A stretch of 64,000 nt of DNA from positions 1-64,000 of the forward strand of contig NZ_NISX01000010.1 in assembly GCF_002591895.1 (NCBI RefSeq). Direction: 5' to 3'. A program made the translations under genes and the position numbers. The notes under the pieces are model-generated. The model was not told where the DNA came from, made no database searches, and worked only from the letters and a program-made list of their open reading frames with translations. This stretch comes from Lacimicrobium alkaliphilum. Its GTDB lineage: Bacteria; Pseudomonadota; Gammaproteobacteria; Enterobacterales; Alteromonadaceae. Below are positions 18,993 to 28,302 of the stretch, piece by piece (positions within the stretch are counted from its first letter, which is position 1; every line of letters begins with the position of its first letter).

Positions 18993-20759
18993 TCAGTGTC
19001 CGGTAGCCATACCCGCGCCCCTTGGATAGCGAACGCTTTCAACCAGCTCCTGGATCTCTTGTGGCGGCTTCTCTGTCATACCTGATACCACAAAGGCGAC
19101 CGCAAAGTTGATTATTGCGCCAACCGCACCAAAAGACAGGGGTGATATTCCCAGCAACCAGTTATCCGGCGTATTGGCCAGATTATTGGTGCCGGGAATA
19201 AACAACCATCCAAGATAGATAAAGATATAAACCAGAGTCGACAACAGGCCCGCTAGCATGCCAGCAATAGCGCCTCTGTTATTCATCCGTTTGGAGAATA
19301 TTCCCATCATCAGTACCGGGAAGATAGACGCCCCGGCAATCCCAAAGGCCAGTGCCACTACCTGTGCCGCAAAGCCCGGCGGATTCATCCCCAGATAGGT
19401 TGCCACCACAATGGCTACTGCCATGGAGATTCGCGCTGCACGTAACTCACCACGCTCCGATATTTTCGGATTAATCGAACCTTTTATCAGGTCATGACTG
19501 ATTGCCGAGGAGATGGCGAGCAACAGACCTGCAGCGGTTGACAATGCGGCAGCCAGACCACCGGCAGCAATCAGACCCACTACCCAGGGCGGCAGATTGG
19601 CGATTTCCGGATTAGCCAGCACCAGAATGTCGTTATTTACATTCAGTTCATTGCCATTCCAGCCTCTTTGAGACGCAGTCTGAGCAAACTCAGGGCTGTC
19701 ATTATACAGTTGAATACGCCCATCGCTGTTTTTGTCTTCAAACTGGATCAGGCCGGTTTTCTCCCAGGTCTGGATCCAGTCCGGACGCTCTTCATACTTG
19801 ATCGCATCGGCTGTCGGACCATCTGGGTAGATTGTATTGAGCAGATTCAGACGGGCCATAGATGCCACCGCAGGCGCAGTAACATACAACAGCGCAATAA
19901 ACACCAGTGCCCAGCCGGCGGACCAGCGCGCATCAGCGACCTTAGGCACAGTGAAAAAGCGGATAATAACGTGGGGCAACCCCGCAGTTCCGATCATCAG
20001 CGACAAGGTAAACAGCACCATATTCAGCTTATTCGGAACATCAGCGGTGTAATCTCTGAAACCCAGTTCATTGACCACCTGATCCAGCTTTGCCAACAAA
20101 GGCATACCGGACTCAGTATGCTCTGAGAACAGGCCCAGTCCGGGCACCGGATTACCGGTCAGTTGCAGTGAAATAAACACAGCCGGTATGGTATAGGCAA
20201 TGATCAGTACCACATACTGTGCAACCTGAGTGTAGGTAATCCCTTTCATGCCGCCCATGACTGCATACAGAAATACCACCACGGCCGCAATCATCAGACC
20301 GGTATTGCTGTCCACCTCCAAAAAGCGCGAAAACGCCACACCAGCGCCGGTCATCTGTCCGATAACATAGGTTGTAGAGGCAATAATCAGACAAGCCACG
20401 GCCACCAGCCGGGCACCGGAGCTGTAGAATCGGTCACCGATAAAATCCGGCACGGTAAACTTGCCGAATTTGCGCAGATAAGGTGCCAACAGCATGGCTA
20501 ATAGTACATACCCCCCTGTCCAGCCCATTAAAAATGTGGAATTCGCATAACCACCAGCCGCAATCAGACCAGCCATGGAAATAAACGAAGCCGCTGACAT
20601 CCAGTCTGCCGCTGTTGCCATACCGTTTAACACCGGATGAACACCGCCACCGGCAACATAGAAATCCCGCGTCGAACCGGCCCGGGCCCATATTGCAATG
20701 CCGATATACAGGGCAAAGGATGCACCGACGAAAATCAGGTTAATTGTGAATTGGCTCAT
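18993..20759 (-). CDS. Sodium:solute symporter, ActP-like
   Basis: An inner-membrane Na+/solute symporter of the SSS family, 588 residues with about 13 hydrophobic helices. The sequence GMATAADWMSAASFISMAG and GITYTQVAQYVVLI are SSS family signatures. It contains a soluble insert at about 300-375 (YEERPDWIQTWEKTG...), which marks the group that pairs with a DUF4212 protein (VC_2705 type). The likely substrate is acetate or another short monocarboxylate, inferred from the divergent CrbS-like kinase. The DUF4212 gene ends 5 bases upstream, so the two form one transcription unit. Confidence 0.92.
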   Translation of the reverse strand: MSQFTINLIFVGASFALYIGIAIWARAGSTRDFYVAGGGVHPVLNGMATAADWMSAASFISMAGLIAAGGYANSTFLMGWTGGYVLLAMLLAPYLRKFGKFTVPDFIGDRFYSSGARLVAVACLIIASTTYVIGQMTGAGVAFSRFLEVDSNTGLMIAAVVVFLYAVMGGMKGITYTQVAQYVVLIIAYTIPAVFISLQLTGNPVPGLGLFSEHTESGMPLLAKLDQVVNELGFRDYTADVPNKLNMVLFTLSLMIGTAGLPHVIIRFFTVPKVADARWSAGWALVFIALLYVTAPAVASMARLNLLNTIYPDGPTADAIKYEERPDWIQTWEKTGLIQFEDKNSDGRIQLYNDSPEFAQTASQRGWNGNELNVNNDILVLANPEIANLPPWVVGLIAAGGLAAALSTAAGLLLAISSAISHDLIKGSINPKISERGELRAARISMAVAIVVATYLGMNPPGFAAQVVALAFGIAGASIFPVLMMGIFSKRMNNRGAIAGMLAGLLSTLVYIFIYLGWLFIPGTNNLANTPDNWLLGISPLSFGAVGAIINFAVAFVVSGMTEKPPQEIQELVESVRYPRGAGMATGH

Positions 20760-20764
20760 TACCT

Positions 20765-21028
20765 TTACTCCTCATTAACGCCGAAGCGTTTATCCAGCTG
20801 GTTCATTTTCCAGGCATAGAAAAACACCAGCACGATAAAGGTCAGGATGGAGCCCTGCTGGGCAAACCAGAAGCCAAGATCGGTGCCACCAACTCTGATA
20901 TCGGCCAGCCAGGGCCGAAACAGAATACCAAAGCCGTAGGATGACAATGCCCAGACTACCAAACAGCCGGCAATCAAACGCAAGTTAGCCTTCCAGTAGG
21001 CCTGGGCGATACTTTTGTCGTCCGCCAT
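20765..21028 (-). CDS. DUF4212 small membrane protein, symporter partner
   Basis: An 87-residue protein with two membrane helices (about 17-35 and 53-75). The AYWKANLRLI start and the YAWKMNQLDKRFGV end are typical for DUF4212, which is nearly always encoded with this class of SSS symporter and is thought to be its small subunit. The ATG at 21028 follows AGGAG. The gene ends 5 bases before the symporter start. Confidence 0.9.
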   Translation of the reverse strand: MADDKSIAQAYWKANLRLIAGCLVVWALSSYGFGILFRPWLADIRVGGTDLGFWFAQQGSILTFIVLVFFYAWKMNQLDKRFGVNEE

Positions 21029-21292
21029 TTGTTTACTCCTATCGTTATTGTTGTAAAACAATTGTTAATCTAGCAGCCACTACATAACCTACTAGCCCGA
21101 CTTTAGTCGAACAAGAGATAAAAAATTTGGCACAATAGCCTTCCGGACTGGTATCAGGGGCCTGACAGACGGTAAAAGCGTTTCACAGCGAACCCCGACC
21201 ATGGTCGTATAGGTCTGGATTAAGGTTTAATGCTCAGATCAACCCTCAATCCGTTGCAGAATAAAACAGCGATCTAATGGATAATAATTAAA

Positions 21293-24200
21293 ATGGCGAT
21301 CACTTTTTTCTGGATTTTAGTCGCACTGGCGTATGTCGGAGCCCTATTTTGGCTGGCACAGCGCGGCGATCACTCAGGCTCCCGCGCCAATACGCTGGCC
21401 CGCCATCCGGTCATTTACAGCCTGGCACTGGGGATCTACTGCACCTCCTGGACTTACTATGGTGCCATCGGCGAAGCCGCAAAGTCCCAGTGGCAATACC
21501 TGCCTATTCTGCTGGGTCCGATACTGTTATTTATCTTTGGCTACCCGATGCTGCAAAAAATGCTGCTGGTCAGCAAACGGCAAAATATTACGTCTGTATC
21601 CGATTTTATTTCTTCCCGTTACGGAAAAAGACGCAGTATTGCCGTTCTCGTTACCTTATTGATGACCCTGGCGACTATTCCCTATATCGCCCTGCAGCTT
21701 AAAGCCGTAGACGCCAGTTTCGCCGTCTTTGCCAACCTTGAAAGCGGCGGAGGTAACAATATTAAGGCCCTGGGAGCCACCCTGATTATGGCGTTGTTTG
21801 CAGTGCTTTTTGGCACCCGTCATGCCGATATCACACAATATCGGTCCGGGCTGATGCTGGCCATAGGTGCAGAATCACTGGTTAAACTCTTCGGACTCTG
21901 TTTTGCCGGACTGTTCGCCTATGCCCTGTTGATGTCACCGGATACCGATTGGCAATCAGTCACCGCACAGGCAGGACTGTGGTCAGACTGGCGTGGCTCC
22001 TCCTTTGATTTTGTGATGCAGGCGCTGATGGCCGCGGCTGCGATTTTTTGTCTGCCGCGACAGTTTCACGTGATGATTGTGGACAATCACAAAACCTCTC
22101 ATCTGGCCATGGCCCGCTGGCTTTTCCCTTTGTATCTTGTACTGACCGCCATTGCCATCATTCCCATTTCTATGGCGGGCAATATCCTGTTTGCCGGAAG
22201 CGGCGTGGATCAGGACACCTTTTTGATGCAGCTGCCTTTGTCTCAAGGACATCATCTTTTGAGCCTGCTGGTATTGATTGGCGGGATTTCCGCCGCCACG
22301 GCCATGATCGTCGTGTCCGGGCTGGCGTTGTCTACCATGCTGACTAATGACGTGATTGTACCGTTGCTACTGAGAAATCAGCCCAGGCGCTGGCTTAAAG
22401 ACAAAAACTATAAGAAGCGCCTGCTCAATATCCGTCGCCTGGTGATCCTGTTGATTCTGCTGATGGCTTATAGCTATTTCGTAATCTGGGCCGATAAAAG
22501 CGCGTTATCCAGCATGGGTTTACTGGCCTTTTCAATGGTGGTGCAACTGACACCTGCTATCCTTGGCGGATTGTACTGGAAACAGGGCCACGCCAGTGGG
22601 GTGATCGGTGGCCTTGCACTCGGCCTGGGCTGCTGGGTGATGTTTGTTATGCTGCCACTGGCAGAGCAACCAGGTACGCAAAACAGCATCAGTATTATCA
22701 CCCAGGGTGTGGCCATCAGTTGGATAGCCAACCTCGCCGGTTACCTGCTGTTCTCTCTGAGCGCCGGACATAGTCTGCTTGAACGTATGCAGGCCAGCGC
22801 ATTTGTTACGCCCAATGCCGATGCTGGTGTCAATAAACGGATCAGTGCACAGAGCAAGATCAGTAATGGGGATCTCAAAGAGCTGCTGAATACCTTTGTC
22901 GGCGCCACCCGCACCGATCAACTGATACACCATTATTGCAAAGAACAGCAAACCCAACTGAGTGACAATGCCACGCCCAGTGATGATTTTATCCAGTTCT
23001 GTGAACGCAGTCTGGCCGGTGTACTCGGCGGGAGTTCCGCACGCTCACTGATCAAAGTGTTGATCTCCGGGCAGCAAATGGATGTGGAAGAAGTCTTTAC
23101 CTTTTTTGAAGACACCACCGAAGCGCTGAAAACCAATCAGGCCATCCTGTTCAGCAGCATTGAAAACCTCAGTCAGGGGATCAGCGTAGTGGATAGAGAC
23201 CTGAAGCTGGTAGCGTGGAACAAAGCATATCTTGATCTGTTTGATTATCCGGCGGAACTGGTGGAGATTGGCCAACCTATCGAAAACCTGGTGCGTTACA
23301 ATGCTCTTCACGGCGAATGTGGGCCTGGCGAAGTAGAAGAACTCGTACAAAAACGTCTGCAACATATGCAGCATGGCTCACAACATCGTTTTATCCGCCG
23401 TCGCTCCGATGGACGGGTTATTGAAATGAATGGTAACCCCCTTCCTACCGGCGGCTTTGTCACCAGCTTTAACGACATTACCGAACATGTGGAGATCCAA
23501 AAAGCGCTGGAAGAAGCCAACATCGATCTGGAAAAGCGCATTGATCACCGTACCCGCCAGATCCGCGAAATTAATCAGGAACTCAAACAGGCAAAGCTCC
23601 AGGCTGAGCAGGCTAATCGCTCCAAAACCCGTTTTCTGGCTCTGGCCAGCCACGATATTTTGCAACCATTGAACGCTGCCCGGTTATATTTATCGGCAAT
23701 TAACGAGCAGGAGCTGTCTGAGCATAACCTGCAGATCACCCATAAGCTTGGCGCCTCACTCAATGCCAGTGAACAGCTTATTTCCACCTTGCTGGAAATT
23801 GCCAAGCTGGAACAGGGTGCACTTACCCCTACCCCCTCTCATTTTGCAGTGAGGGATTTAATTCACTCTCTGGAGCAGGAATTCAGAGGCATGGCAGAAA
23901 TGAATGGCGTATCGCTGCATATCCGCCAATCGAATGCTATCGTACACAGCGATCCAACCTATCTTCGCCGCATCTTGCAGAATCTGATTTCCAATGCCAT
24001 AAAATACAGCCCCGGAGGTCGGGTGCTGGTCGGCTGCAGAAAGCGCAGCGACCACCTGCGGGTCGAGGTATGGGATAACGGGCTGGGTATCTCACAAGCC
24101 GAACAGGATGAAATCTTTTCCGATTTCTACCGTGCACACCGGGGCCAGATCAAGGGAGTTGGTCTGGGCCTTGGTGTGGTAAAGAAAATGAGCGAGCAAC

Positions 24201-24694
24201 TGAATCATCCGATTACCCTGCGATCAGAAGTGGGTTACGGTAGTTGTTTTAGTGTGCGTATTCCCCTCGGCAGCAAAGCGCTGGACCGCCATAAGCAGCA
24301 TCAGCAGGGCGCGCAGCAACGGTTTGAGCACACCAAGGTAATGTGTGTGGACGATAACCCTACGAACCTTGATGCGCTGCAAAGCTTACTGAGTAAATGG
24401 GGTTGCGATGGCGACTATCTTGACAAAGTGGGCACAGCGCTGGAGTACGCCAGTCAGCACAATGCCCCGGATCTGCTGATTATCGATTATCAGCTTGATA
24501 GTGAAAATATTGATGGCCTGGCTCTGATCACCAAACTACGCAGCATCTGGCAACAGGAATTGCCAGCGTTGCTGGTGACCGCCAATAAAGATGAAGGACT
24601 CAGGAATAAAGCAGGCCAACACCGTGTAAACTTTTTGGCCAAACCGATAAAACCGGCTGCACTGAAGGCCTGGATTGAGCATCATCAGGGTTGA
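21293..24694 (+). CDS. SSS-domain hybrid sensor histidine kinase, CrbS-like
   Basis: A 1133-residue membrane sensor. The N-terminal ~480 residues form a sodium/solute-symporter-like domain with about 13 helices. Then come a linker, a PAS domain (about 625-735, SSIENLSQGISVVDRDLKLVAWN), a coiled coil, HisKA with the phospho-His in LALASHDILQPL, HATPase (NLISNAIKYSPGG, GLGLGVVKKM) and a C-terminal receiver with Asp in LLIIDYQLD. This layout matches CrbS, which controls acetate uptake and acs in Vibrio and Pseudomonas. It is divergent from the symporter genes, its likely targets. No CrbR-type response regulator is encoded in the window. Confidence 0.92.
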   Translation: MAITFFWILVALAYVGALFWLAQRGDHSGSRANTLARHPVIYSLALGIYCTSWTYYGAIGEAAKSQWQYLPILLGPILLFIFGYPMLQKMLLVSKRQNITSVSDFISSRYGKRRSIAVLVTLLMTLATIPYIALQLKAVDASFAVFANLESGGGNNIKALGATLIMALFAVLFGTRHADITQYRSGLMLAIGAESLVKLFGLCFAGLFAYALLMSPDTDWQSVTAQAGLWSDWRGSSFDFVMQALMAAAAIFCLPRQFHVMIVDNHKTSHLAMARWLFPLYLVLTAIAIIPISMAGNILFAGSGVDQDTFLMQLPLSQGHHLLSLLVLIGGISAATAMIVVSGLALSTMLTNDVIVPLLLRNQPRRWLKDKNYKKRLLNIRRLVILLILLMAYSYFVIWADKSALSSMGLLAFSMVVQLTPAILGGLYWKQGHASGVIGGLALGLGCWVMFVMLPLAEQPGTQNSISIITQGVAISWIANLAGYLLFSLSAGHSLLERMQASAFVTPNADAGVNKRISAQSKISNGDLKELLNTFVGATRTDQLIHHYCKEQQTQLSDNATPSDDFIQFCERSLAGVLGGSSARSLIKVLISGQQMDVEEVFTFFEDTTEALKTNQAILFSSIENLSQGISVVDRDLKLVAWNKAYLDLFDYPAELVEIGQPIENLVRYNALHGECGPGEVEELVQKRLQHMQHGSQHRFIRRRSDGRVIEMNGNPLPTGGFVTSFNDITEHVEIQKALEEANIDLEKRIDHRTRQIREINQELKQAKLQAEQANRSKTRFLALASHDILQPLNAARLYLSAINEQELSEHNLQITHKLGASLNASEQLISTLLEIAKLEQGALTPTPSHFAVRDLIHSLEQEFRGMAEMNGVSLHIRQSNAIVHSDPTYLRRILQNLISNAIKYSPGGRVLVGCRKRSDHLRVEVWDNGLGISQAEQDEIFSDFYRAHRGQIKGVGLGLGVVKKMSEQLNHPITLRSEVGYGSCFSVRIPLGSKALDRHKQHQQGAQQRFEHTKVMCVDDNPTNLDALQSLLSKWGCDGDYLDKVGTALEYASQHNAPDLLIIDYQLDSENIDGLALITKLRSIWQQELPALLVTANKDEGLRNKAGQHRVNFLAKPIKPAALKAWIEHHQG

Positions 24695-24703
24695 ATAGTT
24701 GAT

Positions 24704-24983
24704 CAACCACGACGGCGCAGAGCACACAGAGATATCAATGGATTACTGCCCTTATCTTCTCTGCGCTCTTTGCGGCTCTGCGAGATCTCAGGCTTTTGTT
24801 TTTTGATCTCGCTGAGGCGCTAAGACGCCGAGATTTGTGAGGTAAATACCTTGCCCCCTGCCGTGCTTTTCGTTGTCAAACGCTTTTAAACCACTAACAA
24901 CACAAAAAGCACGAACAGATCAGCCCGTGCATAACCACAGGAGTACGAAGAACACAGAGGATCACAATTTAAGTGGCCAGTTA
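24704..24983. repeat. Composite of palindromic repeats after the kinase gene
   Basis: The stretch joins several repeat types. 24704-24783 is a degraded AACCACG...GGCGCAGAG / CTCTGCG...GGCTCTGCG hairpin. 24784-24836 has a GAGATCT...GATCTCGCTGAGGCGC motif that recurs at 25615-25690. 24861-24921 has a CGTGCTTTTCGTTG / AAAAAGCACGAA type pair. It ends in an AACCACAGGAG...GAACACAGAGG half-copy (24934-24962). I see no gene or clear terminator. Confidence 0.75.
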
Positions 24984-25250
24984 TCAGCCCTCAGATGTTA
25001 GCTTCTGAAGACTGAAAGCTGCTGGCTGAAAACTTTTCTGATTCTGTACACTTTGTGTCTGTGGGGTGAATGCCGCTTTTCGTTGTTCCAGCTTTTTCCA
25101 TACTCTTTCATGGAAATAAAAAGCCACGGTATTGACCGCCGGTTCAATCAGCGCCACCAGCCCCCCAATAAGCACATCACCGGTGAGCAAATAAGTGATA
25201 CTAAAGGCAATACTGAAATGTATCAGTGCAAAGGTAAATGTCTTCGTCAT
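24984..25250 (-). CDS. DUF2061 membrane protein
   Basis: An 88-residue protein of the DUF2061 family, function unknown. It has two hydrophobic helices (about 4-22 and 27-47), with the family segment EPAVNTVAFYFHERVWKK just after. The last 30 residues are Gln/Ser-rich and poorly conserved in character. The start has GGAG upstream (AAGGAGCTGACC). The gene is enclosed by repeat clusters on both sides, with no same-strand neighbour. Confidence 0.82.
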   Translation of the reverse strand: MTKTFTFALIHFSIAFSITYLLTGDVLIGGLVALIEPAVNTVAFYFHERVWKKLEQRKAAFTPQTQSVQNQKSFQPAAFSLQKLTSEG

Positions 25251-25956
25251 GGTCAGCTCCTTAAACTTGATACTGAGAGCTTAGCAACGCCAAACACATT
25301 TCAATAACGATTAAAATTAAACATCGAAATCTATTATTACGATTAAGAAATATTGAGTGCCGATCATGCCCGAATGCCGTTATCGGGCCTGTCCAGCACC
25401 TTTGATTGTAAGGTTTTATTATCCAGCACTTTGACAATTAATAGGCTGCTGGGCATCCAGCGCTCTTATAAAAGAACTTAACCACAGAGGCACGGAGAGC
25501 ACAGAGATACCATAAATGTAGCCACACTAGTCCAATAAATTGGACTCTACATGATGTCGCTCGTCTTCTCGTCGTCAGCAGATCAGCGGTGAAAAACCTT
25601 TTAAAACCTCTGCGATCTCAGCGCCGCAGCGAGATCTTAAGCTTTTATTCCTTTGATCTCGCTGAGGCGCAAAGGCGCAGAGATTTGAATGGCTAGACGC
25701 TTTAACCCCTTTCGTGTTTTTTTCGTGCCTTTCGTGGTAAAAAAGCCTTCACCGCGGGGACGCGAAGAACGCGGAGGTAACTGAGATTAAAGATGCAGAT
25801 CTCCGCGTCCTCTGCGACTCTGCGGTGAATATGCCCTTTTCGTGCTGTTCGTGTGGTTTGAAAAATTCGTTTCTGATAATTTAGCGCTTTTCAATAAAAA
25901 ACCGGCTGCCAGAGGCAACCGGTTTTGATTCTTTCTGAGTTTGTGCGGCAGGTTTA
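25251..25956. repeat. Repeat-rich gap with at least five palindromic elements
   Basis: No gene seen in about 700 bases. Elements: 25367-25395 and 25446-25457, the ATGCCCGA...TCGGGC / GGGCATCCAG type also seen at 829-863; 25479-25509, a one-armed ACCACAGAGGCACGGAGAGCACAGAG copy; 25530-25552, the TCCAATAAATTGGA palindrome; 25606-25686, a long hairpin of CTCTGCGATCTCAGCGC and GCGCAAAGGCGCAGAG; 25710-25738, a TTCGTG...TTTCGTGG string; 25750-25828, a hairpin of CACCGCGGGGACGCG and CGACTCTGCGGTG; and 25837-25856, a CTTTTCGTGCTGTTCGTG string. Confidence 0.8.
25896..25926 (-). terminator. Terminator of fadE
   Basis: Read on the minus strand, AAAACCGG-TTGCC pairs with GGCAG-CCGGTTTT around a 3-base loop (one mismatch) and is followed by a T-run. 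It begins about 30 bases after the fadE stop. Confidence 0.85.
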
Positions 25957-28287
25957 TTAAGCCACAGACTTTTTCTTTGTGGATTGGGACTTCTTACCCA
26001 GATTTTCAAGCTCGCCCGGCTGAAAATCATCCACACTCAGAGCATTACGGCGAAGTGTATCTGTGCGTTTAAGCTGCCCGGCCTCATGCTGAGAAATAAT
26101 CTCCTGCTCAAGCGCCGCATCAAGCATCTTGTCGAAAGGCAGCTTGCGGGCAAGCTTACCGTCCTTTTGCGCCTTGAGGAGTTTTTTCTCAATCGGCACA
26201 ACATCATGCATGGCAATAAAGGCCCGCTCAACAATACCCACCGGATCGTCTTCTTTATCACCGATATAACACAGATGAGTAAGGCGATCGCGCATTACGC
26301 CAGGTTGCATAAGGCTGTCGCTCACATGCTGAGTAACATCGTCCTGTGGCATCTGATAATGGATCCCCCAGGGGAACACAACCCGTTTAACCACATTCGC
26401 CACCAGGCGGTTCGGGAAGTTCTGGAAGAAGCCATCAAAAGCATGACCGATTTTGTACAGACAACGCTGCATTGAATAGTGCACAAAAGGCAGGTCGGCG
26501 ACCTGACGACCATCGCTCTCATAGCGCTTAAGCACTGCAGATGCGATATAAAGCTGACTCAATACATCACCTAAACGGGCGGAAATCATTTCTTTGCGTT
26601 TAAGGTCTCCTCCCAGAATCAGCATAGAGAAGTCTGAGCACAGTGCCAGCCCTCGGGACATACGAGACAGTTGCTTATAGTAGGTCGCGGTTTCACCAGA
26701 TACCGGCGCAGAAGCAAAACGCCCCGCAGTCAGTCCCTGCCACAGTGAACCAAAGAAGTTACCGGCAGCGAAACCTACGTGTTTAATCAACAGGCCATCA
26801 AAATCTTTCAGCCCCTGCTCGGCATCTTCATTGGCCGCGGCTTCCATCTCGGCAAACACATAGGGATGACAACGGGTGGCGCCCTGACCGAAGATCATCA
26901 GATTACGGGTGAGAATATTTGCCCCTTCCACTGTAATGGCTACAGGCGTACCGAAATACTGGTGACCCAGATAGTTTTTCGGCCCTAACTGCACTCCTTT
27001 ACCGGCATGAATGTCCATGGCGTCATTGATTACTTCACGTGACATCTCGGTCATATGATATTTGGCAATCGCGGTGACGACCGACGGGCTCTCACCCAGG
27101 TCGATGGCACCGGCGGTCATGGTGCGCATGGCTTCGAGGGTATAAGTGAGACCACCGATACGACCCATGGCTTCCTGCACCCCTTCAAACTTACCAATAG
27201 ACAGACCAAACTGTTTACGGGCAACTGAATAGGCCCCTGTTGTACGGGCACAGAGCTGAGCATTGGCCGTGGCCAGAGCGGGCAGAGAAATACCGCGCCC
27301 CGCAGACAAACACTCAACCAGCATACGCCACCCACGACCGGCAAAGTCAGGGCCGCCGATGATCCAATCCAGCGGAATAAACACCTCTTTACCCCGTGTC
27401 GTTCCGTTCATAAATGCCATGGCCACAGGGAAATGGCGCTCACCGGTCTCAACACCCGGGTGATCAACCGGGATCAGCGCACAGGTGATCCCCAGCTCTT
27501 TTTGATCGCCCAGCAAGCCCTCAGGATCGTACATCTTAAATGCCAGCCCTAACACCGTCGCCACGGGGGCTAATGTGATATAGCGCTTATCCCAGGTCAG
27601 TTTCAGACCCAGCACTTCCTTACCGTCATGCATGCCCTTGCAGACAATCCCTTCATCGGGAATTGCCCCGGCATCAGAGCCGGCTTCAGGCCCGGTGAGG
27701 GCGAAACAAGGTACATCTGTGCCGTCTGAAAGACGGGGGAGCCAGTAGTCTTTTTGCTGCTGAGTACCATAATGCAACAGCAACTCACCAGGGCCCAGGG
27801 AGTTGGGTACCATTACCGTCACCGCCGCGCTTAATGAACGGGTCGAAATGCGCGATACGATGGTGGAGTTGGCAATGGCAGAAAATTCCTTACCACCAAA
27901 AGATTTAGGAATGATCATGGCGAAGAAACCTTCCTTGCGCAGATAATCCCACACCTCTTTAGGCAGATCCTTTTGCTCATGAACAATCTTGTAGTCGTCC
28001 AGCATAGCCAGCAACGTTTCAACCTGATTGTCCATAAAGGACTGTTCCTCATCGCTCAGCGCTGGTTTGGCATAACCATGTAAGGTATCCCAGTCAGGCT
28101 TACCACGAAATAGTTCTCCTTCCCACCAGATAGAACCGGCTTCCATGGCTTCTCGCTCTGTGCTGGACATAGGGGGCAGAATTTTTTTAAAAACCTGAAA
28201 TACCGGTTTGGTAATCAGATTTCGTCTTATATCGGTGACGCCCAGAATAATCGCGGCAACGACAATAATAATTAACAAAATAGACAT
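25957..28287 (-). CDS. fadE: Acyl-CoA dehydrogenase FadE
   Basis: The FAD-linked first enzyme of fatty acid beta-oxidation, making trans-2-enoyl-CoA. The product has 776 residues, close to E. coli FadE. An N-terminal hydrophobic helix (residues 2-18) anchors it to the membrane. The FAD/substrate segments CFALTGPEAGSDAG and TVEGANILTRNLMIFGQGA are present, and the FadE-type C-terminal domain (DUF1974) follows from about residue 500. The TetR/PsrA-like gene ends 15 bases upstream on the same strand, so the two are an operon controlled by that repressor. Confidence 0.96.
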   Translation of the reverse strand: MSILLIIIVVAAIILGVTDIRRNLITKPVFQVFKKILPPMSSTEREAMEAGSIWWEGELFRGKPDWDTLHGYAKPALSDEEQSFMDNQVETLLAMLDDYKIVHEQKDLPKEVWDYLRKEGFFAMIIPKSFGGKEFSAIANSTIVSRISTRSLSAAVTVMVPNSLGPGELLLHYGTQQQKDYWLPRLSDGTDVPCFALTGPEAGSDAGAIPDEGIVCKGMHDGKEVLGLKLTWDKRYITLAPVATVLGLAFKMYDPEGLLGDQKELGITCALIPVDHPGVETGERHFPVAMAFMNGTTRGKEVFIPLDWIIGGPDFAGRGWRMLVECLSAGRGISLPALATANAQLCARTTGAYSVARKQFGLSIGKFEGVQEAMGRIGGLTYTLEAMRTMTAGAIDLGESPSVVTAIAKYHMTEMSREVINDAMDIHAGKGVQLGPKNYLGHQYFGTPVAITVEGANILTRNLMIFGQGATRCHPYVFAEMEAAANEDAEQGLKDFDGLLIKHVGFAAGNFFGSLWQGLTAGRFASAPVSGETATYYKQLSRMSRGLALCSDFSMLILGGDLKRKEMISARLGDVLSQLYIASAVLKRYESDGRQVADLPFVHYSMQRCLYKIGHAFDGFFQNFPNRLVANVVKRVVFPWGIHYQMPQDDVTQHVSDSLMQPGVMRDRLTHLCYIGDKEDDPVGIVERAFIAMHDVVPIEKKLLKAQKDGKLARKLPFDKMLDAALEQEIISQHEAGQLKRTDTLRRNALSVDDFQPGELENLGKKSQSTKKKSVA

Positions 28288-28302
28288 AAAAGCACCCTCA
28301 GG

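Noticed and set aside
21125-21145. TTGGCAC resembling a sigma54 -24 element upstream of the CrbS-like gene
   Set aside because: No GC at the required -12 distance, so the promoter pattern fails.
7188-25125. Seventeen identical bases (GAAATAAAAAGCCACGG) at about 7188 and 25108
   Set aside because: They lie in coding parts of unrelated genes (CPBP remnant and DUF2061) with no shared flank; most likely coincidence.
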